Positions 32,912 to 42,021 of a stretch of 47,672 bases of DNA are shown here, piece after piece. Numbering within the stretch: the first letter of the stretch is position 1; each line of letters opens with the position of its first letter. The notes beneath the pieces were generated by a model. The model saw only the letters and a list, made by a program, of their open reading frames with translations. It was not told the DNA's origin and did no database searches. Source of the DNA: Mycoplasmatota bacterium (GTDB taxonomy: Bacteria > Bacillota_I > Bacilli_A > Izemoplasmatales > Hujiaoplasmataceae); NCBI GenBank assembly GCA_027859085.1, contig JAQIBJ010000015.1, positions 1 through 47,672 on the forward strand. Reading direction: 5' to 3'. The translations under genes and the position numbers were made by a program.

Positions 32912-34879
32912 TTAATGATTTTTAAACCAATTGGTAATATCTTCAATTCTTTTAATTCTAGCGTGTGGTTTTCCGCCCCTTGATAACTCATGGGTTTCAT
33001 CTTTAAACCAGATGAGTTCAGTATCAACACCTCTAGTTTTTAAGACAGCGTAGAGTTGTTGGGCTTGTTCCATCGGACATCTATAATCTTTATCTGAATG
33101 TATAAACAACAATGGTGTTTGTATATTCATCGCATATTTAATTGGTGATTGTCTATACAACTGATCAAGATCTAATATTGGATGACCTGCCGTTTGATCA
33201 CTTGCAAAATAATAACCGATATCAGACGTTCCATAAAATGATATCCAATTTGAAATTGATCGTTGAGTTGCGGCAGCTTTAAATCGATTTGTATGACCCA
33301 CTATCCAGTTTGTCATAAAACCACCATAAGATCCACCAGTCACAAACATTTCATCTTCATCAATACCTGGATATAGTTCAATGGCTCTATCCACAAAACC
33401 CATTAAATCTTCATAATCTATTGTACCATATTTTCCTCTAATGTCAGCAAACTCATCACCTTTTCCATCAGAGCCTCTTGGGTTGGCAAAAATAACAATA
33501 TAACCTTGATTGACCCAGTATTGCATTTCATGATAATATATTTGCCCATACACTGTTTTAGGTCCGCCATGGACATCTAAAAGCAATGGATATTTTTGAT
33601 TTGGATTATAACCTTCTGGTAGCAAGGCAAAGCCTTTGACTGTATGAGTGATTTTATTGACTAATATTTCTTCAGGTGTTGCAACATATTTTCCTGCAAA
33701 TATTTTTTTATTAAAATGAGACATTTGTTTTAGATTATTGTCTTCTAAACGATAAATTTCTTGTAAGCCTTGTTTATGCATCGCAATCATTATGAAATGA
33801 TTGTCTTTCATTAATAAGGCATCAATCGCACCATCCATTTCATAGATTTTTGTAATATCTCCGTTTGAATTTAATTTAAGAATTTCATTGTGGTCATCAA
33901 CGGTTGAGGTAAAATAAAATTTATCCTCAATGGTTACGTTGGCTTTAGAACCTAAAAGTCTACAATCAGTCCCTATGGTATTGCCATATGTTTTTCCAAA
34001 CTCACTAAACAAGATCATCATACCCGATTTTAATTCATAAAAGTCAGGATTTTGATTTAAACCAAAATCTTTCATGTCTTTGGCAATCACAATAATTTTA
34101 CCCATATCGATGATTTGGACAATATTAAAATTGTCTTCATTTAATAAAACATCACTTTGATGATTTTCTAAATCATAAACATAAATTTTTGAAGTATGTG
34201 TCATAACCTTTTCTTGATGGTTTCCAGTATAATAAATTTTTGTTTTATCTTGAGATAAAGTTAGTGATTCAACTGAAAAAGACTTATCCAACAGTCTATC
34301 AATTTGATTCTCTTTAATATTATATACAAATAATTGGTTTAATTGATTGGTTTTAAAACCTCTTCCATTAAAATAATAAGGAAGTTCATTAATATCTTCG
34401 TATAAATCATTTTTCTTTTTTTGTTTTAAATATTCTTCTCTAACATTTTTTTTGCCTTCATAAAGAATATGATCGTCAACAGTCAAATTCGCCGATAACA
34501 AAATTTGATTATCATTGATGACTTCCTCTACTTTAGCATTCATTGGTAAGATAAAAGCTTCTTTCAGTTTGTTCTCATTTAAATCGTATGTATAAAAGTT
34601 TTTCTTTTGATTATCTTTTAAGTTATTCTGTTCTTTTTTATTTTTTTGATAATCCAAAAGTATTGTATGCTCATTTAAAAACCTGAATTCTGAATTCTTT
34701 TTCAACTGTCTTACTTTTTGAATATTCTTCCCATCAGATACAAAAAGCGTATGACAGTATTCATTATCGTCTAAGACAGGAACTGATTGAATAAACGCAT
34801 AATACTTTTTCTCAGGAGATTCTTGAAGATTCCCCAGAAAATTAAAATCTAAAAAATCTTTAATATTTATTTTTTTCAT
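32912..34879 (-). CDS. S9-family prolyl oligopeptidase-like peptidase
   Basis: 655 residues from the ATG at 34879 (an in-frame GTG two codons earlier is possible). An N-terminal beta-propeller of about 390 residues precedes an alpha/beta hydrolase domain. The nucleophile Ser is in GGSYGGFMTNW, the Asp in HSDKDYRCPMEQ and the His in DETHELSRGG, all in the right order. There is no signal peptide, so it is cytosolic and likely finishes peptide breakdown (acylaminoacyl-peptidase-like). It follows the TauE-like gene with a terminator between. Confidence 0.92.
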   Translation of the reverse strand: MKKINIKDFLDFNFLGNLQESPEKKYYAFIQSVPVLDDNEYCHTLFVSDGKNIQKVRQLKKNSEFRFLNEHTILLDYQKNKKEQNNLKDNQKKNFYTYDLNENKLKEAFILPMNAKVEEVINDNQILLSANLTVDDHILYEGKKNVREEYLKQKKKNDLYEDINELPYYFNGRGFKTNQLNQLFVYNIKENQIDRLLDKSFSVESLTLSQDKTKIYYTGNHQEKVMTHTSKIYVYDLENHQSDVLLNEDNFNIVQIIDMGKIIVIAKDMKDFGLNQNPDFYELKSGMMILFSEFGKTYGNTIGTDCRLLGSKANVTIEDKFYFTSTVDDHNEILKLNSNGDITKIYEMDGAIDALLMKDNHFIMIAMHKQGLQEIYRLEDNNLKQMSHFNKKIFAGKYVATPEEILVNKITHTVKGFALLPEGYNPNQKYPLLLDVHGGPKTVYGQIYYHEMQYWVNQGYIVIFANPRGSDGKGDEFADIRGKYGTIDYEDLMGFVDRAIELYPGIDEDEMFVTGGSYGGFMTNWIVGHTNRFKAAATQRSISNWISFYGTSDIGYYFASDQTAGHPILDLDQLYRQSPIKYAMNIQTPLLFIHSDKDYRCPMEQAQQLYAVLKTRGVDTELIWFKDETHELSRGGKPHARIKRIEDITNWFKNH

Positions 34880-34950
34880 AAACACTCATTCCTTTCATTG
34901 ACTAATTTTAATATATCACGAGTTCTAATATTTCTCAATTAATTAAATAA

Positions 34951-34976
34951 AAACACAGTGTATGACCACTGTGTTT
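34951..34976 (-). terminator. terminator after the TauE/SafE gene
   Basis: Stem AAACACAGTG/CACTGTGTTT with a six-base loop overlapping the stop codon, followed on the minus strand by TTATTT. Confidence 0.8.
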
Positions 34977-35736
34977 ATAAGATATATGATAAAGTGAGAA
35001 ACACACCAAAAGCAACTAAAAACGAACCAATAACAATGTTTAATACTTTATGATTAATTTTGTTAGCATAGATTGATGCTATATTTGCGCCCACCATCGC
35101 GGTCATACTTGTTATGATTAAAGCCATCCATTCAGTACCACCAATGATAATATGGGTCGTTGCGCCAACCAGCGCTGTAAACACCATGATAAAGACACTT
35201 GTTCCAACACCTGCTTTAAGATTGTATCCTAAAACAACTGTCAATACAGCCAACATACTTAATCCGCCACCTGCACCAAAATATCCACTAATGGTACCAA
35301 TAACTGCACCCCAGAATATAGACGCGAAGAATTTACTTTTGGTAAAAGTAAAGATTTTTTTATTTTGATTGTCTTGCACTGGAAAAATCAAAAATCTTAA
35401 TCCTAGTAACACCACAAAGATATTTAACATGATTCCTAGGTTTGTCGGTTTAGCTGTGCTTGATATATAACTGGCACCTATCGCAAATAATAAAACGGTA
35501 ATCGCCATTACACTCGCGCTTTTTAAATGTATGTTTTTATTCTTTATATAATGAAAAGCACTAAAAGAACTTGCAAAGACATCACTTGCAAGCGCAATAC
35601 CAATCGCTATATAAGGATCCATATTTAACAGCGTTACATACATTGGCGCAATAATAACGGCGGCACTTAAACCAACCAAACCTGTTGCAACACCTGCTAT
35701 AAATCCTGCTATTATGTAAATTAATATGTCAATCAT
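34975..35736 (-). CDS. TauE/SafE-family permease
   Basis: 253 residues with eight or so helices in two related halves. The paired motifs GFIAGVATGLVGLSAAVIIAP (first half) and GTISGYFGAGGGLSMLAVL (second half) are the family signature. It probably exports or imports a sulphur-containing organic anion such as sulphite or sulphoacetate; the actual substrate is not known here. AAGGAAG precedes the ATG. Monocistronic. Confidence 0.88.
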   Translation of the reverse strand: MIDILIYIIAGFIAGVATGLVGLSAAVIIAPMYVTLLNMDPYIAIGIALASDVFASSFSAFHYIKNKNIHLKSASVMAITVLLFAIGASYISSTAKPTNLGIMLNIFVVLLGLRFLIFPVQDNQNKKIFTFTKSKFFASIFWGAVIGTISGYFGAGGGLSMLAVLTVVLGYNLKAGVGTSVFIMVFTALVGATTHIIIGGTEWMALIITSMTAMVGANIASIYANKINHKVLNIVIGSFLVAFGVFLTLSYIL

Positions 35737-35813
35737 AAAATCTTCCTTATTTTTAAAAGTTATGAATTATTATAACACAACTATTTTTATTGTAAAAATA
35801 ATTTGTTTTAAAA

Positions 35814-35842
35814 AAAACATTCTTGAAAACTCAAGAATGTTT
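35814..35842. terminator. terminator after the antiporter gene
   Basis: AAAACATTCTTGA pairs with TCAAGAATGTTTT with a short loop; T runs flank both sides. Confidence 0.75.
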
Positions 35843-35847
35843 TTATA

Positions 35848-37149
35848 TTATGATTGATTATGTGCTAATTTTCTTTTTATTGCTTTTTCTTTTTCTTCTT
35901 TGACTAATTCATTATAATCTTGAGATTCTCCAGATTTTTCAAACGCTATTTTAACCATAACAGGAGCAACAAGTGCAAAGAACAATACTGATCCCATGAC
36001 CACATTTTGAATGGTCAAAGCAAACGCCATATTAACCGGTGATACTGCATTATAAGCTGCCATAGAAAGACCAATAGCCACACCACTTTGTGGCAGTAAA
36101 GTAATACCTAAGTATTTTTTAACTTTAGGACTTGATTTCATTAAAGCCGTTCCAACATAAGATCCAAACATTTTTCCTATTATACGTCCAACAATATACA
36201 TTAACCCTACTACGCCTGCAGCAATTATTACATCAAACTGCAATGATGCTCCAGCAAGTGTAAAGAAAGCAATCATAATTGGCGGCACAAAGAATCTAAT
36301 GGTTCTTTCCTCTAAAACATAACAATCTTTATTGATCATATTGGTTACAACCGCTCCAGCAATCATTGGTGTTAAGATTGGTGATGCACCTAAATAAATT
36401 GCAGAGCCTGTTGTAATAAGCACGGTCACAGTCACTACGATTAGGTTCTTCTCTTGTCTATCTTTATTTGGTGAAATGGACTTAATAGCAATTCCAGAAA
36501 TAACACCAATCGCTATACCTAGTAAAACACTGACACCAAGTTCAATCATTGGTTCTCTCATTGCTTCACCAAATGATAAAGACCCAGTAGATGTTCCCAT
36601 TAAACTTAGACCAATTGATAATAATATTCCGAATAAAATAACTCCGACAGCATCATCCAAGCCAACAACAGGTAAAACAGTATCTGTTAATTCCCCTTTA
36701 GTGCGATATTTCTTGACGATGATCATAATTGGTGCTGGTGCAGTTGCGGCTGCTATGGCACCTAATATTAATGCAACTGATAAGTCAACAAAAATCATTG
36801 CAAGCAAAGTCACAGTCAATGACGTTAGCAATGCTTGTATAATTGTAATCACAACAATCTTCATACCTGATTTTTTTAATTTACCGAACCATAATTCATT
36901 ACCTACTTGAAAAGCAATGAATCCTAAGGCGATATCAGATAAAAAAGATAATGACCGAATTGATTCTAAATCTATTATTTTAAAAATAGGACCTAAAAAT
37001 AGACCAGCAACTAAATATCCAGTGATAGCCGGTACTTTAACCATTTCAGCCAAACGACCGAAAAGAAGGCCTAATAAGATAATTAACCCAACATAAATGA
37101 TAAGTTTTGAAACGTCCGCTGAAGATTCAACTGATAATAAATGTAACAT
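35848..37149 (-). CDS. CPA2-type cation/proton antiporter
   Basis: 433 residues from the ATG at 37149, preceded by GGAGGGG; a longer frame reaches 37212 without a site. Thirteen or so helices; the family core includes GYLVAGLFLGPIF, the discontinuous-helix motif VGLDDAVGVILFGI with the Asp pair used for ion exchange, and GVAIGLSMAA. It lacks a C-terminal TrkA-N domain; only a short charged tail follows. It exchanges Na+ or K+ for protons at the membrane. The promoter region contains a palindrome that could bind the divergently encoded TetR protein. Confidence 0.9.
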   Translation of the reverse strand: MLHLLSVESSADVSKLIIYVGLIILLGLLFGRLAEMVKVPAITGYLVAGLFLGPIFKIIDLESIRSLSFLSDIALGFIAFQVGNELWFGKLKKSGMKIVVITIIQALLTSLTVTLLAMIFVDLSVALILGAIAAATAPAPIMIIVKKYRTKGELTDTVLPVVGLDDAVGVILFGILLSIGLSLMGTSTGSLSFGEAMREPMIELGVSVLLGIAIGVISGIAIKSISPNKDRQEKNLIVVTVTVLITTGSAIYLGASPILTPMIAGAVVTNMINKDCYVLEERTIRFFVPPIMIAFFTLAGASLQFDVIIAAGVVGLMYIVGRIIGKMFGSYVGTALMKSSPKVKKYLGITLLPQSGVAIGLSMAAYNAVSPVNMAFALTIQNVVMGSVLFFALVAPVMVKIAFEKSGESQDYNELVKEEKEKAIKRKLAHNQS

Positions 37150-37221
37150 TGTAACCCCTCCATTATATTTCGTAAAAAAATGACGAAAAATTAATATTTC
37201 ATTAATCATCATTTATATTAT

Positions 37222-37238
37222 AAATTTTGTCAAAATTT
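37222..37238. promoter_or_regulatory. candidate TetR operator
   Basis: A 17-nt perfect inverted repeat in the antiporter promoter region, of a size usual for TetR-family operators. No second copy is seen near the tetR promoter. Confidence 0.5.
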
Positions 37239-37396
37239 GCTCTGCAATTTTTCGCTAAGCTTTATTATACGCCTCTAAATGCAAAAATCAAGAAAATTAT
37301 TCCAAAATAAAATGACTGATTAATCACTTATCAAGCGATTAAACCCATCTTTTGATATTTAACACAAATTAAAAAAAATTAAAAAAAATTTATCAT

Positions 37397-37425
37397 TTGA
37401 CATTAATTTAGTATAAGAATAGAAT
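37397..37425 (+). promoter_or_regulatory. promoter of the TetR-family gene
   Basis: TTGACA, 17-nt spacer, TAGAAT, then AAAAGGGG before the start codon at 37455. Confidence 0.8.
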
Positions 37426-37454
37426 ATAGTTAGGAAAAGTAAAAGGGGATTTAT

Positions 37455-38024
37455 ATGAATGAAAAAAAACGAATACATATATTAGAGACGGCGATGGTCT
37501 TATTTAATCAAAATGGCTTTGATTCTACGCCGACTTCAAAAATAGCTAAAAAGGCTAAAATATCAGTTGGAACATTATTTAATTATTTCCCGACAAAAAG
37601 CGAATTAATTCAAGCCATCTATGTCGAGGTAAAAATACATTCAAGAAAAACATTCTTAATACATTTGAAAGATAATGCATCTGAACATGATAATTTGCAG
37701 TCCATGTGGAAAGCAGTCATTAACTGGGGGGTTGATAACCCAGAAGAATTTAAGTATTTGGAAATGTTTTCTAGTTCACCATATATTAATCAATTTAAAA
37801 ACGAAAAAACATTGGAAACATACCAAAAATTTAGAGAGTCTATCTTAGAGGCTTTATCTCCAACAAGTATATGCAATGAATATCCAAAATACCTATTAAT
37901 GTATATTGACAATGCTCTACACGCCGCAACCCGATATATTATTAATAATCAACATATTCATAATGTTGATCATTTTATCAATCAATCATTTGACTTGATA
38001 TGGCATGGTTTTGTAAAAAAATAA
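37455..38024 (+). CDS. TetR-family transcription regulator
   Basis: 189 residues. The N-terminal helix-turn-helix is typical (ILETAMVLFNQNGFDSTPTS then KIAKKAKISVGTLFNYFPTKSELI). The ligand domain is not recognisable. It is divergent from the cation/proton antiporter, which makes that gene the most likely target. A +/- terminator follows immediately. Confidence 0.9.
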   Translation: MNEKKRIHILETAMVLFNQNGFDSTPTSKIAKKAKISVGTLFNYFPTKSELIQAIYVEVKIHSRKTFLIHLKDNASEHDNLQSMWKAVINWGVDNPEEFKYLEMFSSSPYINQFKNEKTLETYQKFRESILEALSPTSICNEYPKYLLMYIDNALHAATRYIINNQHIHNVDHFINQSFDLIWHGFVKK

Positions 38025-38052
38025 TGAAAGAGACTAAACTCTTTCATTTTTT
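38023..38052. terminator. terminator between TetR and ANT(6)-like genes
   Basis: TGAAAGAG-ACTAAA-CTCTTTCA followed by eight T on the plus strand; the flanks allow termination in both directions. Confidence 0.75.
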
Positions 38053-38894
38053 TTATAGTTATTTTTTATAAAATTGATGATATCAATCCTATAATCCTGA
38101 TGATATTCAATATCATATACAGCAGCTATTTTTTGATACAATTCATCGAATATATCAATGGAAATATACAATGCTTTCCAAATACTATCTATTCGAGTAT
38201 CTGTGTAGGTGTCTGTATATTTATTATAAATACCAATTGGTAAAAGGTCTACATATCGATGTTTCCCTTTTCCAACGGAGATTTTATAGTCATGTTTGTG
38301 GCCAATCCACCAATCAATCATTCTTTCAATTTCTCTTCTTAAAATGTCTAAATGTTTGATTGCATAAAATACATGATTTCTAGCCAAGCCTTTACCAACA
38401 TAAGGACACACCCAATAGAATTCATTGACTGTCAAAAAGATTTCTTTGTTTGTAGGTTTTTGAACATAATAACTAGACTCATCTGCTTCCTTCAAATCAT
38501 TGATCAATTCATCTTTGTCTAATAGTATTTTTGTTAGTGAATCCTCATAAACTTTTTTTTCTAAATCATCAATGTCTAGAATAGTTAAATCTAACCGTGT
38601 ACCATCTTTAAATTGGATAAGATAGATATACCACATTAATTCATCTTCAGACACATCAGGTCGTTGATCATCTTTTGTTTGTATGACTAAAATATCACCA
38701 AACGTTTTTATAAACTGTTTGTCTTCCATGAAACGATGAAATTCTCTCACATAATATACAATATCAAAATCCTGATAATCATCAGGTTTGATATTTGCAT
38801 TTACCCTAGAGCCATTCATAACAACAGCTCTTACATCATCATTATTCTTAGCAAAATCAATAACTTTATGATAGAGTGCTTGATGCTTATCCAT
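38034..38894 (-). CDS. aminoglycoside 6-adenylyltransferase-like nucleotidyltransferase
   Basis: 286 residues, the usual length for ANT(6)/AadE-type enzymes. VVMNGSRVNANIKPDDYQDF gives the GSR motif and the start of the acidic site, continued by DFDIVYYV (DxD). RLDLTILDIDDL supplies the third acidic strand, and FYWVCPYVGKGLARN matches the conserved W..PYV.KGL region of the family. Members adenylylate streptomycin at the 6-OH. Whether this chromosomal copy gives resistance is not known. It follows the GlsB-like gene by 2 nt. Confidence 0.88.
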   Translation of the reverse strand: MDKHQALYHKVIDFAKNNDDVRAVVMNGSRVNANIKPDDYQDFDIVYYVREFHRFMEDKQFIKTFGDILVIQTKDDQRPDVSEDELMWYIYLIQFKDGTRLDLTILDIDDLEKKVYEDSLTKILLDKDELINDLKEADESSYYVQKPTNKEIFLTVNEFYWVCPYVGKGLARNHVFYAIKHLDILRREIERMIDWWIGHKHDYKISVGKGKHRYVDLLPIGIYNKYTDTYTDTRIDSIWKALYISIDIFDELYQKIAAVYDIEYHQDYRIDIINFIKNNYKKNERV

Positions 38895-38896
38895 AT

Positions 38897-39145
38897 TTAA
38901 ACTCTAAGTAATCTTAATACCCAAATAAAGAGAATCGCACCGAGTATTGAAAATATAAATCCTGAAATAGTGAATACACCAATATACCCAATATCAAATA
39001 TCAGATCGCCTAGTAATCCACCAACTAAAGCACCGATTAAACCAATTAAAAGGTTTTTAAAAAAGCCTCTTCTTCTAACACCCATAATAGAGTTCGCAAT
39101 CCAACCGACGATTAAACCAAATAATATCCATATAACAAATTCCAT
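38897..39145 (-). CDS. GlsB/YeaQ/YmgE-family small membrane protein
   Basis: 82 residues with three helices and the family pattern: GLIVGWIANSIMG after the first helix, a basic RRRGFFKN turn, then LLIGLIGALVGGLLGDLIF. These are Gly-rich stress-associated membrane proteins of unknown mechanism. AAGGAGATG precedes the ATG. First gene of a two-gene transcript with the ANT(6)-like enzyme. Confidence 0.87.
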   Translation of the reverse strand: MEFVIWILFGLIVGWIANSIMGVRRRGFFKNLLIGLIGALVGGLLGDLIFDIGYIGVFTISGFIFSILGAILFIWVLRLLRV

Positions 39146-39204
39146 AGTTTACATCTCCTTCAATTAATTATATACAATATATTTTCATTAATCAACCAAA
39201 GACG

Positions 39205-39234
39205 TTTACATATATTTCTTTTAAAGAATATGAT
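39205..39234 (+). promoter_or_regulatory. promoter of the glycerophosphodiesterase gene
   Basis: TTTACA (39205-39210), 18-nt spacer, TATGAT (39229-39234); the start codon follows 28 nt later. Confidence 0.5.
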
Positions 39235-39261
39235 AAAATATGTTTAAATGGAGTGATTACT

Positions 39262-41091
39262 TTGAAAAGACTTTTTAAACCCATTAAGGATTTAATGCTT
39301 TATGATTTAAAGAAATTATTATTTTTAGAAACCATTATAAAACTCATCGGAATAATCTTTATTTATCCGCTTTTTAGAATTGGTTTTTATTTAGCATTAG
39401 AATTATCAAATTACAAATACATTGCAAACTACGATTTACTAGAATTTATTTTCAAACCTTCTACCCTTTTTATAGGTTTCTTATTATTATTTGTTTTTGC
39501 ATTATATTTGGTCTTAGAATATGTCTATCTTGTTGTTTTATATGACAATGCCTATCATAAGATTTCAATGACTTATAAGGAATTTATTGTCATAGGTTTT
39601 TCTAAGTTCATTTCAGTCCTTAGAAAATATCATATATTTATAATGGTTTCTGCATTGTTATTCTTTTTGGTCATAGAATATACTCAAATCGCTATTTTTT
39701 CTTCAACAATAAACCTGTCTTCAGATTTATTGTTAGAGATACAGACTTTAAAATATTTTAATATTGTATTTTATATCAGCTTTTTATTACTCATTATCTT
39801 TTTTATGGAATTTATTTTCTTTACACATAGTTTTGTTATAAAAGGCAATTCGGTAAAAAATAGTTTTATTGAATCTAGAAAAACGTTAAAAGGCAATCGA
39901 TTTAAATTAATGGGACGTTTCTTTATTTATAACCTTATCATTAACGCAATTATGTTATTGGTTTATGGGTTTATTATTCTTATCATCGGTTTGTTTGTTT
40001 TACTATACCGAGGTGAGGATGTTGTATTTGGAATCATCATTACATCAATGTATACGTCGTATTGGATTATTGGTGTTGTGTTTTCTTCGATTTTGATTCC
40101 TCTTAATATCGCCATCGCTTCTTATAAATATTATCAAAGAAACCAAATCGAGCCTAAAAACACAGAACAAATTAGATATCGTTCATTACTTAACCATAAT
40201 TTAAGATGGTTGCTTAGACCAGTTATTATTATATTTATCATTGTGTTCTTGGTAAATTTCTTTACAATCACTGATGATATAAGACATACAGATAGTCAAT
40301 TCCAATTCTTTAAACAAGAAGAAATTATTGCCCATAGAGGTGCTTCAAGTGAAGCACCAGAGAACACTTTAGCAGCCATAGAGCTGGCTGTTCAACAAGG
40401 TGTTGATGGTATTGAAATTGATATTCAAGGAACCAAAGATCATGTTCCTATTATTTTGCACGATGCAACATTATATCGAACCACAGATTTTACTGCTTCT
40501 ATTCCTGTTAATAGATTGGACTATGAATTTATTGAAGGATATGATGCTGGTTCATGGTTTTCTGAAGAATATTCAGGTGAAAAAGTCCCTAAACTTGAAG
40601 ATGTATTTGAACAAATCCAAGGAAACCCCACATATTTTTTAGACATTAAAACTAAAGATATAATCGTTGAAGAAGAAATTATGCGATTAATTGACTTTTA
40701 TGATCTTAGTGATTCTATTAAATTAATGTCATTTGATCCAGATCAATTATTGAGATTTAAACGGATAAATCCTGACGTTGAAACTGTTTTATTAATTGCA
40801 ACTTTCTACGGAAATATTAATATGCTTATCAGAAGTGAATACATCGATAACTTCGCCTTAAGAATTACTGTTTTACAAAATCATCCAGATGTTATAACAA
40901 AAATCCATGCAGAAGGTAAAAACGCTTATGCATGGGCAGTTGAGTCAGATAAAGCCATTAATATTGGTGTACATGCAGATGTGGATGGGTTTATTACCAA
41001 AAATCCTATTGTGGCTAGAGAAATTGCTCATTCTAAAAATAGCAATTTAACATTCAAAGAATTTTTAGAAAATTTATTTAAGCGATCATAA
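39262..41091 (+). CDS. membrane-anchored glycerophosphodiester phosphodiesterase
   Basis: 609 residues from a TTG start at 39262, chosen because GGAG lies 9 nt upstream; an in-frame GTG at 39253 directly abuts GGAG. The N-terminal 340 residues hold six to eight membrane helices. The C-terminal GDPD domain starts with EIIAHRGASSEAPENTLAA, followed by GVDGIEIDIQGTKDHVPIIL and HD, which carry the catalytic His pair and metal-binding Glu/Asp. It releases glycerol-3-phosphate from glycerophosphodiesters, probably at the outer membrane face, as in GlpQ homologues with a membrane domain. Confidence 0.92.
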   Translation: MKRLFKPIKDLMLYDLKKLLFLETIIKLIGIIFIYPLFRIGFYLALELSNYKYIANYDLLEFIFKPSTLFIGFLLLFVFALYLVLEYVYLVVLYDNAYHKISMTYKEFIVIGFSKFISVLRKYHIFIMVSALLFFLVIEYTQIAIFSSTINLSSDLLLEIQTLKYFNIVFYISFLLLIIFFMEFIFFTHSFVIKGNSVKNSFIESRKTLKGNRFKLMGRFFIYNLIINAIMLLVYGFIILIIGLFVLLYRGEDVVFGIIITSMYTSYWIIGVVFSSILIPLNIAIASYKYYQRNQIEPKNTEQIRYRSLLNHNLRWLLRPVIIIFIIVFLVNFFTITDDIRHTDSQFQFFKQEEIIAHRGASSEAPENTLAAIELAVQQGVDGIEIDIQGTKDHVPIILHDATLYRTTDFTASIPVNRLDYEFIEGYDAGSWFSEEYSGEKVPKLEDVFEQIQGNPTYFLDIKTKDIIVEEEIMRLIDFYDLSDSIKLMSFDPDQLLRFKRINPDVETVLLIATFYGNINMLIRSEYIDNFALRITVLQNHPDVITKIHAEGKNAYAWAVESDKAINIGVHADVDGFITKNPIVAREIAHSKNSNLTFKEFLENLFKRS

Positions 41092-41168
41092 AACATTTTA
41101 CTTTATTTTTTGATATAGCCTTTATTTTTTCCTAATAAGTTGTAGAATTATTATGAGGTGGATTTGAT

Positions 41169-42005
41169 ATGAAACAACTTTATCGGTTAAGGGCTTTTCC
41201 TAAAACCATTGATGGTGGTAATAAAGCGGCCGTATACATATTCGCAGATGATTTAAAAACTAAAGATATGCTTAAAATAGCCAATGACATTGGTTATAGT
41301 GAAACAGCTTTTGTTTTGAAAAGTAACAAAGCTGATTTTAAAGTGAGATTTTTCACGCCAAAATTTGAAGTTGATTTATGTGGTCACGCGACCATTGCGA
41401 CTTTTAATTTATTAAGAGATTTAAATATCATTCAACCTGGTACTTATACACAAGAAACCAAAGCAGGTATTCTTTCATTAAATGTTACGAAGGAAATGGT
41501 GTTCATGGAACAATCTAAACCAGTATTTGATATTGTAATACCACATGAAGAATTAATAGACTGTTTTAAACATCTAGAATTTCACCCTCATTTGAAACCA
41601 CAGATTTTATCTACAGGATTAAGAGAAATATTTTTACCTTTAAAAAACACTTCATCTTTAGATAAAATGAAACCAAATTATAAAAAAATCATTGAGATTT
41701 CAAGAAAATATCATGTCATTGGTATTCATGCTTTTTCTTTGGATGAGACAATAGATGCTTATGGAAGAAACTTCGCACCCATTATTGGAATCAATGAAGA
41801 AAGTGCAACAGGCACATCAAATGGTGCTTTAGGATGCTATCTATATAAACATTTAGTGAAGAAAAAAGAATTTTTATTTAGACAAGGTTATCAAATGAAT
41901 CAGCCCTCAGAAATCATCACCCATATTCATGCATTCGCTGATGAAATTAAAGCCATCTGGGTCGGTGGCAATGCCTATTTAATTAAAGAAAAAATAGTCG
42001 CCTAA
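41169..42005 (+). CDS. PhzF-family isomerase-like protein
   Basis: 278 residues. The N-terminal RLRAFPKTIDGGNKAAVYI, the catalytic Glu in IGYSETAFVL and RFFTPKFEVDLCGHATIA are the PhzF pattern, and the second half contains EESATGTSNGALGCYL. Family members act like diaminopimelate epimerase-fold isomerases on small metabolites; the substrate is unknown. GAGGTGG precedes the ATG. It converges with the flavin oxidoreductase operon across a shared terminator. Confidence 0.9.
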   Translation: MKQLYRLRAFPKTIDGGNKAAVYIFADDLKTKDMLKIANDIGYSETAFVLKSNKADFKVRFFTPKFEVDLCGHATIATFNLLRDLNIIQPGTYTQETKAGILSLNVTKEMVFMEQSKPVFDIVIPHEELIDCFKHLEFHPHLKPQILSTGLREIFLPLKNTSSLDKMKPNYKKIIEISRKYHVIGIHAFSLDETIDAYGRNFAPIIGINEESATGTSNGALGCYLYKHLVKKKEFLFRQGYQMNQPSEIITHIHAFADEIKAIWVGGNAYLIKEKIVA

Positions 42006-42016
42006 AAGCGACTATT
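41993..42016. terminator. bidirectional terminator between PhzF-like gene and the gnd operon
   Basis: AATAGTCGC/GCGACTATT with a six-base loop overlapping the end of the PhzF-like gene; the minus strand continues with TTTTTT. Confidence 0.75.
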
Positions 42017-42021
42017 ATCTA

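Larger units (their letters stand above)
37150..37454. promoter_or_regulatory. divergent regulatory region, antiporter/TetR
   Basis: No gene lies here. The perfect inverted repeat AAATTTTG-T-CAAAATTT is at 37222-37238, overlapping a minus-strand TATAAT that could serve the antiporter. A strong plus-strand promoter lies at 37397-37425. The rest is AT-rich, with two A-tract runs near 37371-37390. Confidence 0.6.

Noticed and set aside
36476-36910. 144-codon plus-strand open frame
   Set aside because: It is antisense to the well-supported antiporter gene and reflects its hydrophobic codon pattern.
38034-38894. Acquired resistance gene on a mobile element
   Set aside because: The ANT(6)-like gene has base composition like its neighbours, is co-transcribed with a core-type small membrane gene and is not flanked by repeats or transposases.
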